Assembly (NCBI RefSeq): GCF_027532025.1
Contig: NZ_JAPZSY010000033.1
Coordinates: 1 to 50,999 of the forward strand
Reading direction: 5' to 3'
DNA from: Inhella sp.
GTDB taxonomy: Bacteria; Pseudomonadota; Gammaproteobacteria; Burkholderiales; Burkholderiaceae_C
Length of the DNA stretch: 50,999 nt
Below, in pieces: positions 30,801 to 38,450 of the stretch (the stretch's first letter is position 1; every line of letters starts with the position of its first letter). The notes under the pieces were generated by a model, which was not told where the DNA came from, did no database searches, and saw only the letters and a program-made list of their open reading frames with translations. Made by a program: the position numbers and the translations under genes.

Positions 30801-32028
30801 TTGTGGGGGCCACGTAGCCGCTGAAGGCCGCCGACGTGGTGGGGCTGAAGCTGCAGGTGGAAGCGGCCGTTGCGGCCAAGGTGGCCGTGCTGGTCAGGTT
30901 GCCGGCTGCCGTGGGTGCCGTGATCGTCACGCTGGTGCCACTGACGGAGGCCGTGTAGCCCGTGATGGCCGTTCTGGCTTGAATGGCGTTGCGGACCAGG
31001 GTGGCCAGGGTGCTGGCGTCGTTGGTCTGTGCTGTGGCCGCGGCAAGCAAGTTGGTCCCCTCGACGGTCAACGACTGCACGCCCACGTTCTTACCGGAGG
31101 TGCACCCCGATACCCCCAAAGCAATCACGACTTTGGCTTGCGTCACGGCCGTCCCGGCCGTGGCGTACTTGGTGGGGTAGCGCGCAAACGAGTACGAGGG
31201 CGCTGAGGGCGACCGAACGGCTTGGCAGGTGTTGCGAGCGGGGTCGACCAGCCGCGAATTGGCGTCGGTGTTGCACCAGCGAACGGGAGCCGGCACCGTG
31301 AAACTGCCGCCAGCGCCTTGCTGGCAGTGCCGCAGCGATGCATCCGTACAAAACTCGCTGGCCACGACGTTGTAGTAGTGGGGGCCGAAATCGCGGTCCA
31401 GCGTGATGGCGGCGTCCGGTGCGCCGATGGCGAGCTTGCCCGACCCCGTGGCGGTCGTCGCCCGACGCGTTGTGTAGTTCTTGCTGTTGACACGCCCCGG
31501 CAGCACGTAATTGCCGTTGCGCAGGCAGTCGGTGAAGGTGCTGTCGGTGCAGTACTCGACGTCGGGGAAATTGGTCAACAGGTTGATGTTGGTGGTGGAC
31601 TGCACCCCAAAAGCGTCGTTGGCAACACTGGTGAAAACGGTTTGCGACGCCATTTCGCCGCCCGATGCGGTGGCCGCCGGGCGGTACCTCACGTTGGGGT
31701 TGTAGGCCATGCCGTTGAACTGCCAAACCCGGTAAGGGGCTTCGTTCGTGCAACCTAAAGCAAAGTTGCCCGTCGCGGGCGCCCCAAGGCCAGCGCCGCT
31801 GCTGCGGCAGAGTCCGCCGGTCACGTAGTCAGGCATGAAGTCCCAACTCATGGAGCCGGAGTCGTCAAGCACGAAAAGGATGTTGGGGAAGACCGACTCG
31901 GTGTTGCTGACCACCAAAGGCGTTTGCGAGATGTCGATGGGGGCGCTGTGGGTAGCGGCCATGAGCACCGAGCCGCCGACGGCGCACCCCAGCTTTTGGA
32001 TTTGATTCAACACGTGACGTTTGGCCAT
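27850..32028 (-). CDS. pilY1: PilY1/PilC-type pilus tip adhesin
   Basis: A large (1392 residues) secreted protein expected at the pilus tip, where PilY1 proteins prime assembly, adhere and sense surfaces. After an N-terminal hydrophobic segment, a von Willebrand A domain begins at about residue 48 with an intact MIDAS motif DDSGSMS (55-61). An unusual repetitive Thr/Ala/Ser-rich insert covers about 297-390. The C-terminal beta-propeller starts near residue 930 with MVYVASNSGMLHAFDATTG, EVWAFVP and FVDGSPTVQDAFIG, and contains YGGDNLGNVWRFDVNNN, the place of the calcium-binding loop in relatives. Many cysteines are present. GGAG lies 8 bases before the ATG. It is the last gene of the minor pilin operon, 37 bases after pilX. 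Confidence 0.93.
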   Translation of the reverse strand: MAKRHVLNQIQKLGCAVGGSVLMAATHSAPIDISQTPLVVSNTESVFPNILFVLDDSGSMSWDFMPDYVTGGLCRSSGAGLGAPATGNFALGCTNEAPYRVWQFNGMAYNPNVRYRPAATASGGEMASQTVFTSVANDAFGVQSTTNINLLTNFPDVEYCTDSTFTDCLRNGNYVLPGRVNSKNYTTRRATTATGSGKLAIGAPDAAITLDRDFGPHYYNVVASEFCTDASLRHCQQGAGGSFTVPAPVRWCNTDANSRLVDPARNTCQAVRSPSAPSYSFARYPTKYATAGTAVTQAKVVIALGVSGCTSGKNVGVQSLTVEGTNLLAAATAQTNDASTLATLVRNAIQARTAITGYTASVSGTSVTITAPTAAGNLTSTATLAATAASTCSFSPTTSAAFSGYVAPTTAFSGQFERVDIVPSRTTYPRTDGRSDCAATTHCTYTEEMTNFANWWAYYRTRMQAMKTSVTRAFVEVGANRRLGFDTLNYAAATPQFLNLGTFTGTHKTNWFDRLTKANPSGGTALITSLTRAGRFYAGRFNGSSIDGVAVTDPMQYSCQRNYTILSTDGIYGDFGSARDVNNAVLGDQDGNLTGAMRDRVPVSGTLADVAAYYRLTDLRTTAPWCSGALAVDVCGSTGSIQNMTTFTLGFGVAGRMQYLPDYENSAPDFIAVRDGLTPNATTGQCSWQTSGTCTWPAPPSTEANVDDLWHAAVNGGGTYFSASNPNALFTGIRNTLEAIDSVERSTAAATTSNPNITAGDNQIFVSSFETKSWTGELEGRRINTVTGDVLTGQDWSAGSLLNSNTIRRVLMFSGTATTKLKDFAWSTMSSAEKAHFEMANITATGRSLSQYCLVGVSCLSSATQTASAGEPLVRYLAGERTLEGEFVDVAKPWRLRESLLGDIVNSEAVYVGKPSLAFSDSGYGAFASSAATRRKMVYVASNSGMLHAFDATTGNEVWAFVPTAVLPRLYKLADKDYANKHEYFVDGSPTVQDAFIGGEWRTVLVGSLGLGGRSYFALDITDPDNPKALWEFTHPNMGLTVGRAEIGKLASGEWVVVLPSGLNNIPNGEAYYSSADGKGYIYVVNLSSGTLVTSVNGSGIIPTGQGSTSTPSGLGHIRAWYDDGETNATMLRLYGGDNLGNVWRFDVNNNVAPAGFEALRLITLKDGSGNTQPVTSRPELGQAGSYAMVYVGTGRYLGTSDFSDTSQQSIYAIKDRLTDQSFDQPRSAPSAFVRQTLVDGTCPTGVAACTAATAVRSVPSPLPVNLATNGGWYVDLPVSSERVTTEPVLALGTLVVTSNILVAGNVCEQGQGWVNFLDYRTGASVVTAQGVASVPLNGLGSRSTVGMLPNGAVRRYTTVSNSPRMPSSGALPVDVSAGGTRRHSWRDLGGN

Positions 32029-32065
32029 GGTGGACTCCTTTCGCCCCGCGGGGCGCTTGGATCGT

Positions 32066-32704
32066 TCAGATGGAGACGATGGACTGGGTGAAGCTCACCG
32101 CGTTGCGGGGGCCTTCCACCCGCACCGTGATGCGGTAATAGATGCGGGGCGGCAATTTGATCTTTTGGCCGGCCCCTTTGCTGCCGGTGGTGTTCGACGA
32201 TTCCTGCGCTGGCGATACTTCGCAGTTGGCTGCTCCAGAGGGGTCACCTTCGGTCGCGCAAAGCCTTTGGATGAGGTAGCTCACCGTGTTGCCGGCCGCG
32301 TCGGGAGGCAGGGTGTTGACGCGATTGGTCTCGGCCACTTGAAGCCCCCAGGCCTCTTCCCAGGTTTCGTTGAACGCAGCGTCGGGGTCCTCGCGCATCG
32401 CCATGTAGCCCACGGTCTCGGTACCACCGATCAGCTTGTGAGTCCACAGTCGGTTGGCGGGCGCACCGGTGCCGTCGACTTGACGGGCTTGCTGCTCGAG
32501 CCAGGCGATGGCGCGCTCGGTGCCGACGTCGGCCGCCATCGCGGCCGACTGCTGGAAGGCCGCGTTGCCGGCCACGCGGTTGCCCGCCAGCACCGAGCGC
32601 ATCAAGGCGATACCCGCCAAGGACATCGCGACCAGCACGATGATGGCCAAGATCAGCACCATCCCACGCTGGCCGTGGCGATGGATGGAGGTGGAGTTCA
32701 ACAT
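32066..32704 (-). CDS. pilX: Minor pilin assembly protein PilX
   Basis: A 212-residue minor pilin-like protein. The basic N-terminus with QRGMVLILAIIVLVAMSL is the PilX_N signature: Gly before the processed residue, then a hydrophobic helix without the usual Glu5. The middle part is typical of PilX/GspK-like minor pilins. It would be cleaved by PilD and help form the priming complex under PilY1. The ATG at 32704 overlaps the pilW stop by 7 bases (ATGTTGA); the longer upstream reading lies inside pilW. Confidence 0.88.
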   Translation of the reverse strand: MLNSTSIHRHGQRGMVLILAIIVLVAMSLAGIALMRSVLAGNRVAGNAAFQQSAAMAADVGTERAIAWLEQQARQVDGTGAPANRLWTHKLIGGTETVGYMAMREDPDAAFNETWEEAWGLQVAETNRVNTLPPDAAGNTVSYLIQRLCATEGDPSGAANCEVSPAQESSNTTGSKGAGQKIKLPPRIYYRITVRVEGPRNAVSFTQSIVSI

Positions 32705-33735
32705 CCTGAAATGACCCCCTGCCAAGCGACGTTGCGCAAGGCCACTGTGGTTTCAAAGGTCTTGTAGCGGTAGCGCTGCCAGTTGCCCAGCGCCGTGAGC
32801 ACCACAGGCGTGTCCGCGCTGCCCGCCCAGTTGGGGGCGGCCGCGGTGACGTTCTGCTGCTCGAGCTGGCCGCTGCGCGCGACCAAAACCAGCCGCACAG
32901 CCGGCCGCCGGTACCAACCGCACACGGTGGTGGGCGTGGTTTGGTTGAACGCGTCGACGGTGCCGTCCATCGTGGTGCTCGTGTCCTGGCCGTATTGCGC
33001 GCGCAGGCTCACGATGCCGTCAGCGATGGGGGTCCAGTTCGCGGCACCGGCATTGGTGCAGTTTTGCGCCGCGTAGTCGCACACGGTCAGTCGCCCCCCC
33101 ACCACGCGATAGGCGCGAGCGGTGGCTTGCTGACCCAAGTTGTGCAGGACGCCGTTGGACATGCCGACCGCGCCCGCTGCCGTGGTCACGTTGTTGCCGA
33201 CCGGCGCTGCGCTGACGGTGGTCAGCAGGGCAGCGCAACCGAGGGGACGGATCTCGGGCGTGGCGATGACGTTGTCGTTTTGCACAAACGCACGACCCGC
33301 GGCGACGCTGTAGACGTTGGCGCTGGGCTGGGCTTGAATCCGGCTGCCCTCGGGTGAGCCCGAGCCCGAACCGTAGGCCACGCGCAGGGTGTCGGCGTTT
33401 GCGTCGCCGGCGGGGATGTCGGGGTCGTTGACGACGATGCTGGCCAGGTTGTTGATCACCCGGCCGCTGGGCAGCGTGAGCGCGCAGGCCAGCAAGTTGC
33501 CATGCACGATGCCCTGGCCTGCTTGGCGCAAATCCCGCTGCAGCATGGTCGAGGCGATCAAGCCGGACGCCTGCGCGTCGTCCCCGCCCGTCGTGGTGCG
33601 ACGGCGGCCTTCGGACAGCTGGAAGACCTGCATGATGACCACCACGGCCACCAGCGCGACGGCCACGCCGACCATCAATTCCACCAAGCTGAAGCCCTGC
33701 TGCCCAGGGCGCCCAATGCGATGGGGGGCTTTCAT
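32698..33735 (-). CDS. pilW: Type IV pilus minor pilin PilW
   Basis: A prepilin of 345 residues with class III signal QQGFSLVELMVGVAVALV; PilD cuts after Gly14 and the Glu at mature position 5 is present. PilW domain features follow, including a long globular part with cysteines. It forms the tip-priming complex with the other minor pilins. The start overlaps the pilV stop as ATGA, so translation is coupled. Confidence 0.92.
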   Translation of the reverse strand: MKAPHRIGRPGQQGFSLVELMVGVAVALVAVVVIMQVFQLSEGRRRTTTGGDDAQASGLIASTMLQRDLRQAGQGIVHGNLLACALTLPSGRVINNLASIVVNDPDIPAGDANADTLRVAYGSGSGSPEGSRIQAQPSANVYSVAAGRAFVQNDNVIATPEIRPLGCAALLTTVSAAPVGNNVTTAAGAVGMSNGVLHNLGQQATARAYRVVGGRLTVCDYAAQNCTNAGAANWTPIADGIVSLRAQYGQDTSTTMDGTVDAFNQTTPTTVCGWYRRPAVRLVLVARSGQLEQQNVTAAAPNWAGSADTPVVLTALGNWQRYRYKTFETTVALRNVAWQGVISGC

Positions 33736-34226
33736 GGCCGGACTTCCGTGATCATGGTGTGGTTGCGTACCGGGTCGGACGGGGTGTCTTGCGGCAACCT
33801 CCAGCGCACGGTGATGGCGACCCGGGAGCTTGAACTCAAGCCAACAGCGGGCACCGACGAGGCGCCCACCAGGGCGGGAAGGGGCGCGACTTCGGTGATG
33901 ACCACCAGCGGCGGGTAGCCCGCCGCGCCTGGCAGCACCGCATTGACGCGGGCCTTCCAGGCTTCGTAGCCGGGGCCACCGCCTGCGCTGGAGAACTGCG
34001 CCGACAGGGTCGGGAAATCTCGGGCGACCACGCTCATTTGTCCGGCCAGTTCGCCCGCCAACATGACGGCATCCGCCCGGTACTGGGCCATGCCGGATTG
34101 CCGCACCGCGTTGGCTTGCAAGCCCACCAAGCCCAAGATGCCGATGGCGAAAATCAGCAAGGCGATGAGAACTTCCAGGAGCATGAAGCCGCGCTCGCGG
34201 GCGCCGGGCATCGGTGTGGTTTTCAT
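33732..34226 (-). CDS. pilV: Type IV pilus minor pilin PilV
   Basis: Prepilin of about 164 residues with processing site ERGFMLLEVLIALLIFAIGI (Gly before Phe, Glu5 present) and the PilV phrase GILGLVGLQANAVRQS. Two possible starts exist: ATG 34226, just after the fimT stop, and ATG 34235, three codons earlier and overlapping fimT. Only the leader length is affected. It is followed by pilW with an ATGA overlap. Confidence 0.9.
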   Translation of the reverse strand: MKTTPMPGARERGFMLLEVLIALLIFAIGILGLVGLQANAVRQSGMAQYRADAVMLAGELAGQMSVVARDFPTLSAQFSSAGGGPGYEAWKARVNAVLPGAAGYPPLVVITEVAPLPALVGASSVPAVGLSSSSRVAITVRWRLPQDTPSDPVRNHTMITEVRP

Positions 34227-34228
34227 GG

Positions 34229-34852
34229 TCAGCATGCCTGCGGGTCGCCCGTGGGGAAGGCGGGGTTGCACATCCGGACTTGTCCTGCGGGAGACACCAA
34301 GACCCGCAGGCAAGTCAGGGTTCCTCCTGCAACCTGCCGGCACTGGTCCACCGTGCCGGCGAAAACGTCGTACGTGATGGCGTCGGCCGGCAAGGGGACG
34401 ACGCGTCCCATGCCGTTGAACACCACCTCCTCTGGATTGACATCCACGACGATGCCTGCCGAACCCTCGGTGGCCGAGCGCTTGTGCAGGATGTTGGGCG
34501 GGGCCGTCGGGGTGTCGGTGACGGGCGCATCACAGGCCCCGACCACGGCATCCGGGCCTGCACCGAGGTCCACCAAGTCGACGATCCAGTTCGAGGCCGT
34601 GGTCGAGCGGACGCAAGCGCTGGTGAGGTCCGACGTCAGTTGAAACCGCACTTGTGCGTTGCGCGAGGTGGCTTCCGACCTCGCCAACATCAACCCTTGT
34701 TGAATGGACTCGGCAGTCGCGCGAATTCTGGCGTTCTGCAGCCAGGTTGTGAAGGCCGGAACGGCGTACGCGAGCATCAAGCCCAAGATGGCAAGCACGA
34801 CCATGGCTTCGACCAAGGTGAAGCCTTTGGGTGCACGCGGACGGTTCAGCAT
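34229..34852 (-). CDS. fimT: GspH/FimT family pseudopilin
   Basis: Prepilin-like protein of 207 residues: leader MLNRPRAPKG, then FTLVEAMVVLAILGLMLAYA with Glu5, followed by the GspH/FimT features AIRATAES-type helix (ARIRATAESIQQGLMLARSE) and a C-terminal beta domain with several cysteines. FimT proteins act with minor pilins, and some relatives bind DNA during uptake. The ATG at 34852 overlaps the pilE stop by 7 bases; the longer upstream reading lies inside pilE. Confidence 0.9.
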   Translation of the reverse strand: MLNRPRAPKGFTLVEAMVVLAILGLMLAYAVPAFTTWLQNARIRATAESIQQGLMLARSEATSRNAQVRFQLTSDLTSACVRSTTASNWIVDLVDLGAGPDAVVGACDAPVTDTPTAPPNILHKRSATEGSAGIVVDVNPEEVVFNGMGRVVPLPADAITYDVFAGTVDQCRQVAGGTLTCLRVLVSPAGQVRMCNPAFPTGDPQAC

Positions 34853-35289
34853 GAGCCGTCCTTCTTGGCCACCCAGCAGGAGGCCGATGTCGTCCAACCG
34901 GTCGGCACGGCCGTGGTGGCGCGTTGGCTGGATTGATTCACGGTGTAGGTGAAGCCCGCCATCCCGCCCTTGCCCTCGGCTTGAAGGACGAAGGCGGTGG
35001 CGCTGGGGGCCGCCGCGCAAGAAAAGTTGAAAAACTGGCTGTCCGTGGTGTTCAGCGTGCAATCGGGCGCCCCGACATAGGTTCGCGTGTCTTGGAAGTA
35101 CTGCTCCATCCGAACCTGGCGCGCGGCCAGCCCCGACGTGGCTTCCGGGATCCGGGAGCGGACCACGTAGTCCCGGTACTGCGGCACCGCAACGGCCGCC
35201 AGGATGGCGACGATCGCCACCGTGATCATGATTTCGATCAGCGTGAAGCCAGCTTGGAGGGGGGGGCGCAGGGGGCGTGTGATGGACAT
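34846..35289 (-). CDS. pilE: Type IV pilin PilE-like (class III prepilin)
   Basis: Prepilin of 147 residues. A 17-residue leader ends in Gly before FTLIEIMITVAIVAILAAVA, with Glu5 for pilus assembly, then PQYRDYVVRSRIPEATSGL, a very typical PilE/ComP helix. Two cysteines near the C-terminus (ASCW and SC at the end) can form the D-loop disulfide. It is the first gene of the minor pilin operon, whereas in many relatives pilE comes last. A C8 run (35259-35266 on the plus strand as G8) lies in the leader-coding part. Whether this is a minor or a major pilin cannot be told from the sequence. Confidence 0.9.
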   Translation of the reverse strand: MSITRPLRPPLQAGFTLIEIMITVAIVAILAAVAVPQYRDYVVRSRIPEATSGLAARQVRMEQYFQDTRTYVGAPDCTLNTTDSQFFNFSCAAAPSATAFVLQAEGKGGMAGFTYTVNQSSQRATTAVPTGWTTSASCWVAKKDGSC

Positions 35290-35551
35290 GGCATGAACCC
35301 TTTCGGTGGTGGGATTATCGAAACGACAGCGCCCGCCGGCGATGCCGTTCGTCGCGGGCAAGGTGGCGTTGGTCGTTTTCGCGGCGGCATGAGCCGCTGC
35401 AACGGCACGCAGCCGGGACCGCGTGATGTTGCATCTGGTTTCGGGCTTCATGGGGGCGCCCGACAGGGGTATCCGAGTTTCCCCCTATCATCCGCCCCTT
35501 CGCGGCGTCGGCGTGGGCACCGCCGCGCGAGCTTCACAGGGGCGATCCGCA

Positions 35552-36361
35552 TTGAGCAACGACGCATTGATCGAGATTGACAACGTCACCTTCGGCTACG
35601 ACGCGAGCCGGATGATCTTGTCGAACATCTCGCTGCGCTTCCCGCGGGGCAAGGTGACGGCCATCTTGGGGGGCTCGGGTTGTGGCAAGACGACGCTGAT
35701 GCGCTTGATCGCCGGGGTGCATGCGCCCTCGTCCGGTCGGGTGGTGTTTGATGGCGAGGTGGTGGACACGCGCAACAAGGCGCAGTTGTTCCGGTTGCGC
35801 CGCCGCTTGGGCATGCTGTTCCAGTTCGGGGCCCTGTTCACCGACCTGTCGGTCTTCGACAACGTGGCCTTCCCGCTGCGGGAGAACACCGACCTGCCGG
35901 AGCCCATGATTCGCGACATCGTGTTGATGAAGCTGAACGCCGTGGGCTTGCGCGGCGCGGCGCGGCTGCGGATCTCCGAGGTGTCCGGGGGCATGGCCCG
36001 ACGCATCGCCCTCGCGCGGGCGATCGTGCTGGACCCTGAATTGATCATGTACGACGAGCCCTTCGCGGGCTTGGACTTGATCAGCATGGGAGTGGCGGCC
36101 AAACTGATCCGCACCCTGAACGATGTGACCGGTGCAACCTCCTTGGTGGTGAGCCATGACGTGCCCGAGTGCATGGCCATCAGCGACCACGTGGTGCTGT
36201 TGGCCAATGGCGGCCGCATCGTGGCCCAGGGCACGCCGGCGGAGTTGATGGCGTCGAACGATCCAGAAACCCGCCAGTTCGTGAGGGGCGAGCCCGATGG
36301 TCCGGTGAAGTTCCATTACCCGGCGCCCGCCATCGGCGCCGACTTTGGGGTGACGGCATGA
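35552..36361 (+). CDS. mlaF: Phospholipid-transport ABC ATPase MlaF
   Basis: Cytoplasmic ATPase of 269 residues that powers the MlaFEDB complex for phospholipid transport that keeps outer-membrane asymmetry. Walker A GGSGCGKTT, signature SEVSGGMARRIALARA, Walker B LIMYDEPFAGLD and the His loop VSHDVPE are present. The frame is open for 43 codons upstream, but TTG at 35552 gives the standard length and has AGGGG 9-12 bases upstream. The 262-base gap to divergent pilE has no promoter I can call firmly; CTATCAT at 35485-35491 is a possible -10. Confidence 0.93.
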   Translation: MSNDALIEIDNVTFGYDASRMILSNISLRFPRGKVTAILGGSGCGKTTLMRLIAGVHAPSSGRVVFDGEVVDTRNKAQLFRLRRRLGMLFQFGALFTDLSVFDNVAFPLRENTDLPEPMIRDIVLMKLNAVGLRGAARLRISEVSGGMARRIALARAIVLDPELIMYDEPFAGLDLISMGVAAKLIRTLNDVTGATSLVVSHDVPECMAISDHVVLLANGGRIVAQGTPAELMASNDPETRQFVRGEPDGPVKFHYPAPAIGADFGVTA

Positions 36362-37140
36362 CGGACGCGTTGGCGCGGCTCGGGGCTCTGGTGATGGAGC
36401 AACTGCGCGGCTGGGGCCACGCAGCATTCTTTTTCATGGAACTGTTGCGTGCGGTTCCTGCGTCTCTTCGGCGGTTCGGTTTGGTGGTGGCGCAGATCCA
36501 CGCCATCGGCAACCGCTCCCTGGTCATCATCATGGCCTCGGGCCTGGCCGTGGGTTTTGTGCTGGCGCTGCAGATGTACTACGCGCTGGTGACTTACGGG
36601 GCGGCGGAGAGCTTGGGGCTGATCGTCAACTTGGCCTTGGTCCGTGAGTTGGGGCCGGTGGTCACGGCCTTGCTGTTTGCAGGCCGGGCGGGCACGTCGC
36701 TCACGGCAGAGATTGGCCTGATGAAGGCAGGCGAGCAACTGGCGGCGATGGAGTTGATGGCCATCGACCCCAAGGCGCGGGTGCTGGCGCCGCGCCTGAT
36801 CGGTGGCGTGTTGGCCATGCCGATCTTGGCGATTCTGTTTTCGGCAGTGGGCATCTTGGGCGCTTACGTGGTGGCCGTTCAGCTGATCGGGGTGGATGCC
36901 GGGAATTTCTGGTCGATCATGCAAACCCGGGTGGACGTGTGGCGCGACGTGGGCAACGGCTTGGTCAAGGCCTCGGTCTTCGGCGTGATTTGCACCGTGG
37001 TGGCGCTCTACCAGGGTCACGAAACCGAAGCCACGCCCGAGGGCGTGGCTTATGCGACGACGCGCACGGTGGTGATCGCGTCTTTGTGGGTGTTGAGCAT
37101 GGACTTTGTGCTCACGGCCCTGATGTTTTCAACGCCTTGA
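36358..37140 (+). CDS. mlaE: Phospholipid-transport permease MlaE
   Basis: Inner-membrane permease of 260 residues in the Mla complex. MlaE/YrbE hallmarks are MASGLAVGFVLALQMYYAL, VRELGPVVTALLFAGRAG and EIGLMKAGEQLAAMELM, followed by hydrophobic helices to the C-terminus. The ATG overlaps the mlaF stop (ATGA). It forms the membrane channel between MlaF ATPases and the MlaD ring. Confidence 0.95.
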   Translation: MTDALARLGALVMEQLRGWGHAAFFFMELLRAVPASLRRFGLVVAQIHAIGNRSLVIIMASGLAVGFVLALQMYYALVTYGAAESLGLIVNLALVRELGPVVTALLFAGRAGTSLTAEIGLMKAGEQLAAMELMAIDPKARVLAPRLIGGVLAMPILAILFSAVGILGAYVVAVQLIGVDAGNFWSIMQTRVDVWRDVGNGLVKASVFGVICTVVALYQGHETEATPEGVAYATTRTVVIASLWVLSMDFVLTALMFSTP

Positions 37141-37172
37141 GCGCGCTGCCGCTCGGCATGGAGTGAATCGAG

Positions 37173-37646
37173 ATGAACAAGCGAAGCATTGAAATCGGCG
37201 TGGGCCTGTTTGTGCTGCTGGGCCTGCTGGGCCTGGTGTTTTTGGCGCTCAAGGCCGCCAACCTGGGGTCCACGGGGGGGGGCGCGGTGTACCAGGTGAG
37301 CGCGCGTTTCGACAACATCGGTGGGCTCAAGGCGCGAGCGCCTGTGCGCATGGCGGGCGTGACGGTCGGTCGTGTCACCTCCATCACGCTGGACCCTCAA
37401 ACCTATCAGGGGCTGGTGAAGATGGACATCGACCGCGCGTACAGCTTTCCGAAAGACACCTCAGCCAAGATCCTGACGGCCGGCCTGCTCGGCGATCAGT
37501 ACGTGGGCCTGGAGCCCGGCGCCGAGGAGAAGCTGCTGGCGGGTGGCGATGTGATCAAGCTGACGCAGTCGGCCGTGGTGTTGGAAAACCTGATCGGCCA
37601 GTTCCTTTACAACAGGGCGGCCGACAGCGGGACGGCGTCGAAATGA
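37173..37646 (+). CDS. mlaD: MCE-domain lipid-binding protein MlaD
   Basis: Inner-membrane anchored periplasmic protein of 157 residues, one transmembrane helix (about 8-26) followed by one MCE domain: YQVSARFDNIGGLKARAPVR, VGRVTSITLDPQTYQG, then AKILTAGLLGDQYVGLEPG, which lines the hexameric pore. Length is usual for betaproteobacteria. A G9 run (37274-37282) encodes part of STGGGA in the linker. It starts 32 bases after mlaE and its stop overlaps the mlaA start. Confidence 0.95.
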   Translation: MNKRSIEIGVGLFVLLGLLGLVFLALKAANLGSTGGGAVYQVSARFDNIGGLKARAPVRMAGVTVGRVTSITLDPQTYQGLVKMDIDRAYSFPKDTSAKILTAGLLGDQYVGLEPGAEEKLLAGGDVIKLTQSAVVLENLIGQFLYNRAADSGTASK

Positions 37647-38362
37647 ACGCACGCGTTGCCGCGCTGCTGGTCGCGGTCGCCGTGAGCGCCTGCGCCAGCG
37701 TGGTGCCGCCGCCGGGGGAGCCGAACCCTCGCGACCCTTACGAGTCGGTGAACCGGCGCATGTTTGCGTTCAACGAGCGGCTGGATGCCAAGGTGCTCAA
37801 GCCTGCGGCTCAGTCCTACCAGACGCTGGTGCCGGAGCCGGTGCGCGACGGCGTGCGCAACTTTTTCGGCAACCTGGGCGACGCGTGGTCGGCCGTGAAC
37901 TGGCTGCTGCAGGGCGATGTGCATCGGGGCGTGGAGCAGGGGGCCCGGTTTGCCTGGAACTCCACCCTGGGCGTGGCGGGGTTGTTCGACGTCAGCACGT
38001 CGTTCGGACTGGACAAGCGCAGCCAAGACTTTGGGCAGACCCTCGGCGCCTGGGGCGTTGGCGCGGGGCCCTATTTGGTGCTACCGGTCTTCGGCCCATC
38101 GAGTTTTCGCGATGCCGCCGCCTTGCCGGTGAATTCCATGGGCGGCAGCGGGTGGTGGTTCGAGAGCCAGCGCACGCAGATCGCCATGCGGGCGCTGGAG
38201 GTGATCGGTCTGCGGGCGGACTTGCTCAAGGCGGGCGACTTGGTGGAAGGCATCGCGCTCGACAAGTACACGTTTTTCCGGGACGCCTACTTGCAACGCC
38301 GAGGCGGCAAGGGCAAGAAGCCGTCGGAGGACGACGACTTTGAAGTCGTGCCGTCCCCCTGA
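37643..38362 (+). CDS. mlaA: Outer-membrane lipoprotein MlaA (VacJ)
   Basis: Lipoprotein of 239 residues with lipobox VSAC (Cys17). MlaA sits in the outer membrane with porins and removes misplaced outer-leaflet phospholipids. The family blocks are DPYESVNRRMFAFNERLD, VRDGVRNFFGNLGDAWSAVN, FDVSTSFGLDKRSQDFGQTL and YLVLPVFGPSSFRDA. Unlike in E. coli, it is encoded inside the mla operon, as is common in betaproteobacteria. The ATG overlaps the mlaD stop (ATGA). Confidence 0.95.
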   Translation: MNARVAALLVAVAVSACASVVPPPGEPNPRDPYESVNRRMFAFNERLDAKVLKPAAQSYQTLVPEPVRDGVRNFFGNLGDAWSAVNWLLQGDVHRGVEQGARFAWNSTLGVAGLFDVSTSFGLDKRSQDFGQTLGAWGVGAGPYLVLPVFGPSSFRDAAALPVNSMGGSGWWFESQRTQIAMRALEVIGLRADLLKAGDLVEGIALDKYTFFRDAYLQRRGGKGKKPSEDDDFEVVPSP

Positions 38363-38450
38363 TGGGCGGGGCGCGCGGGCGGTCCTGTCCACCGCCGCGT
38401 TCGATGGCCCGTTGTGGGCCCTGTTTATTGTGATGAAAGTGACGATCCTC

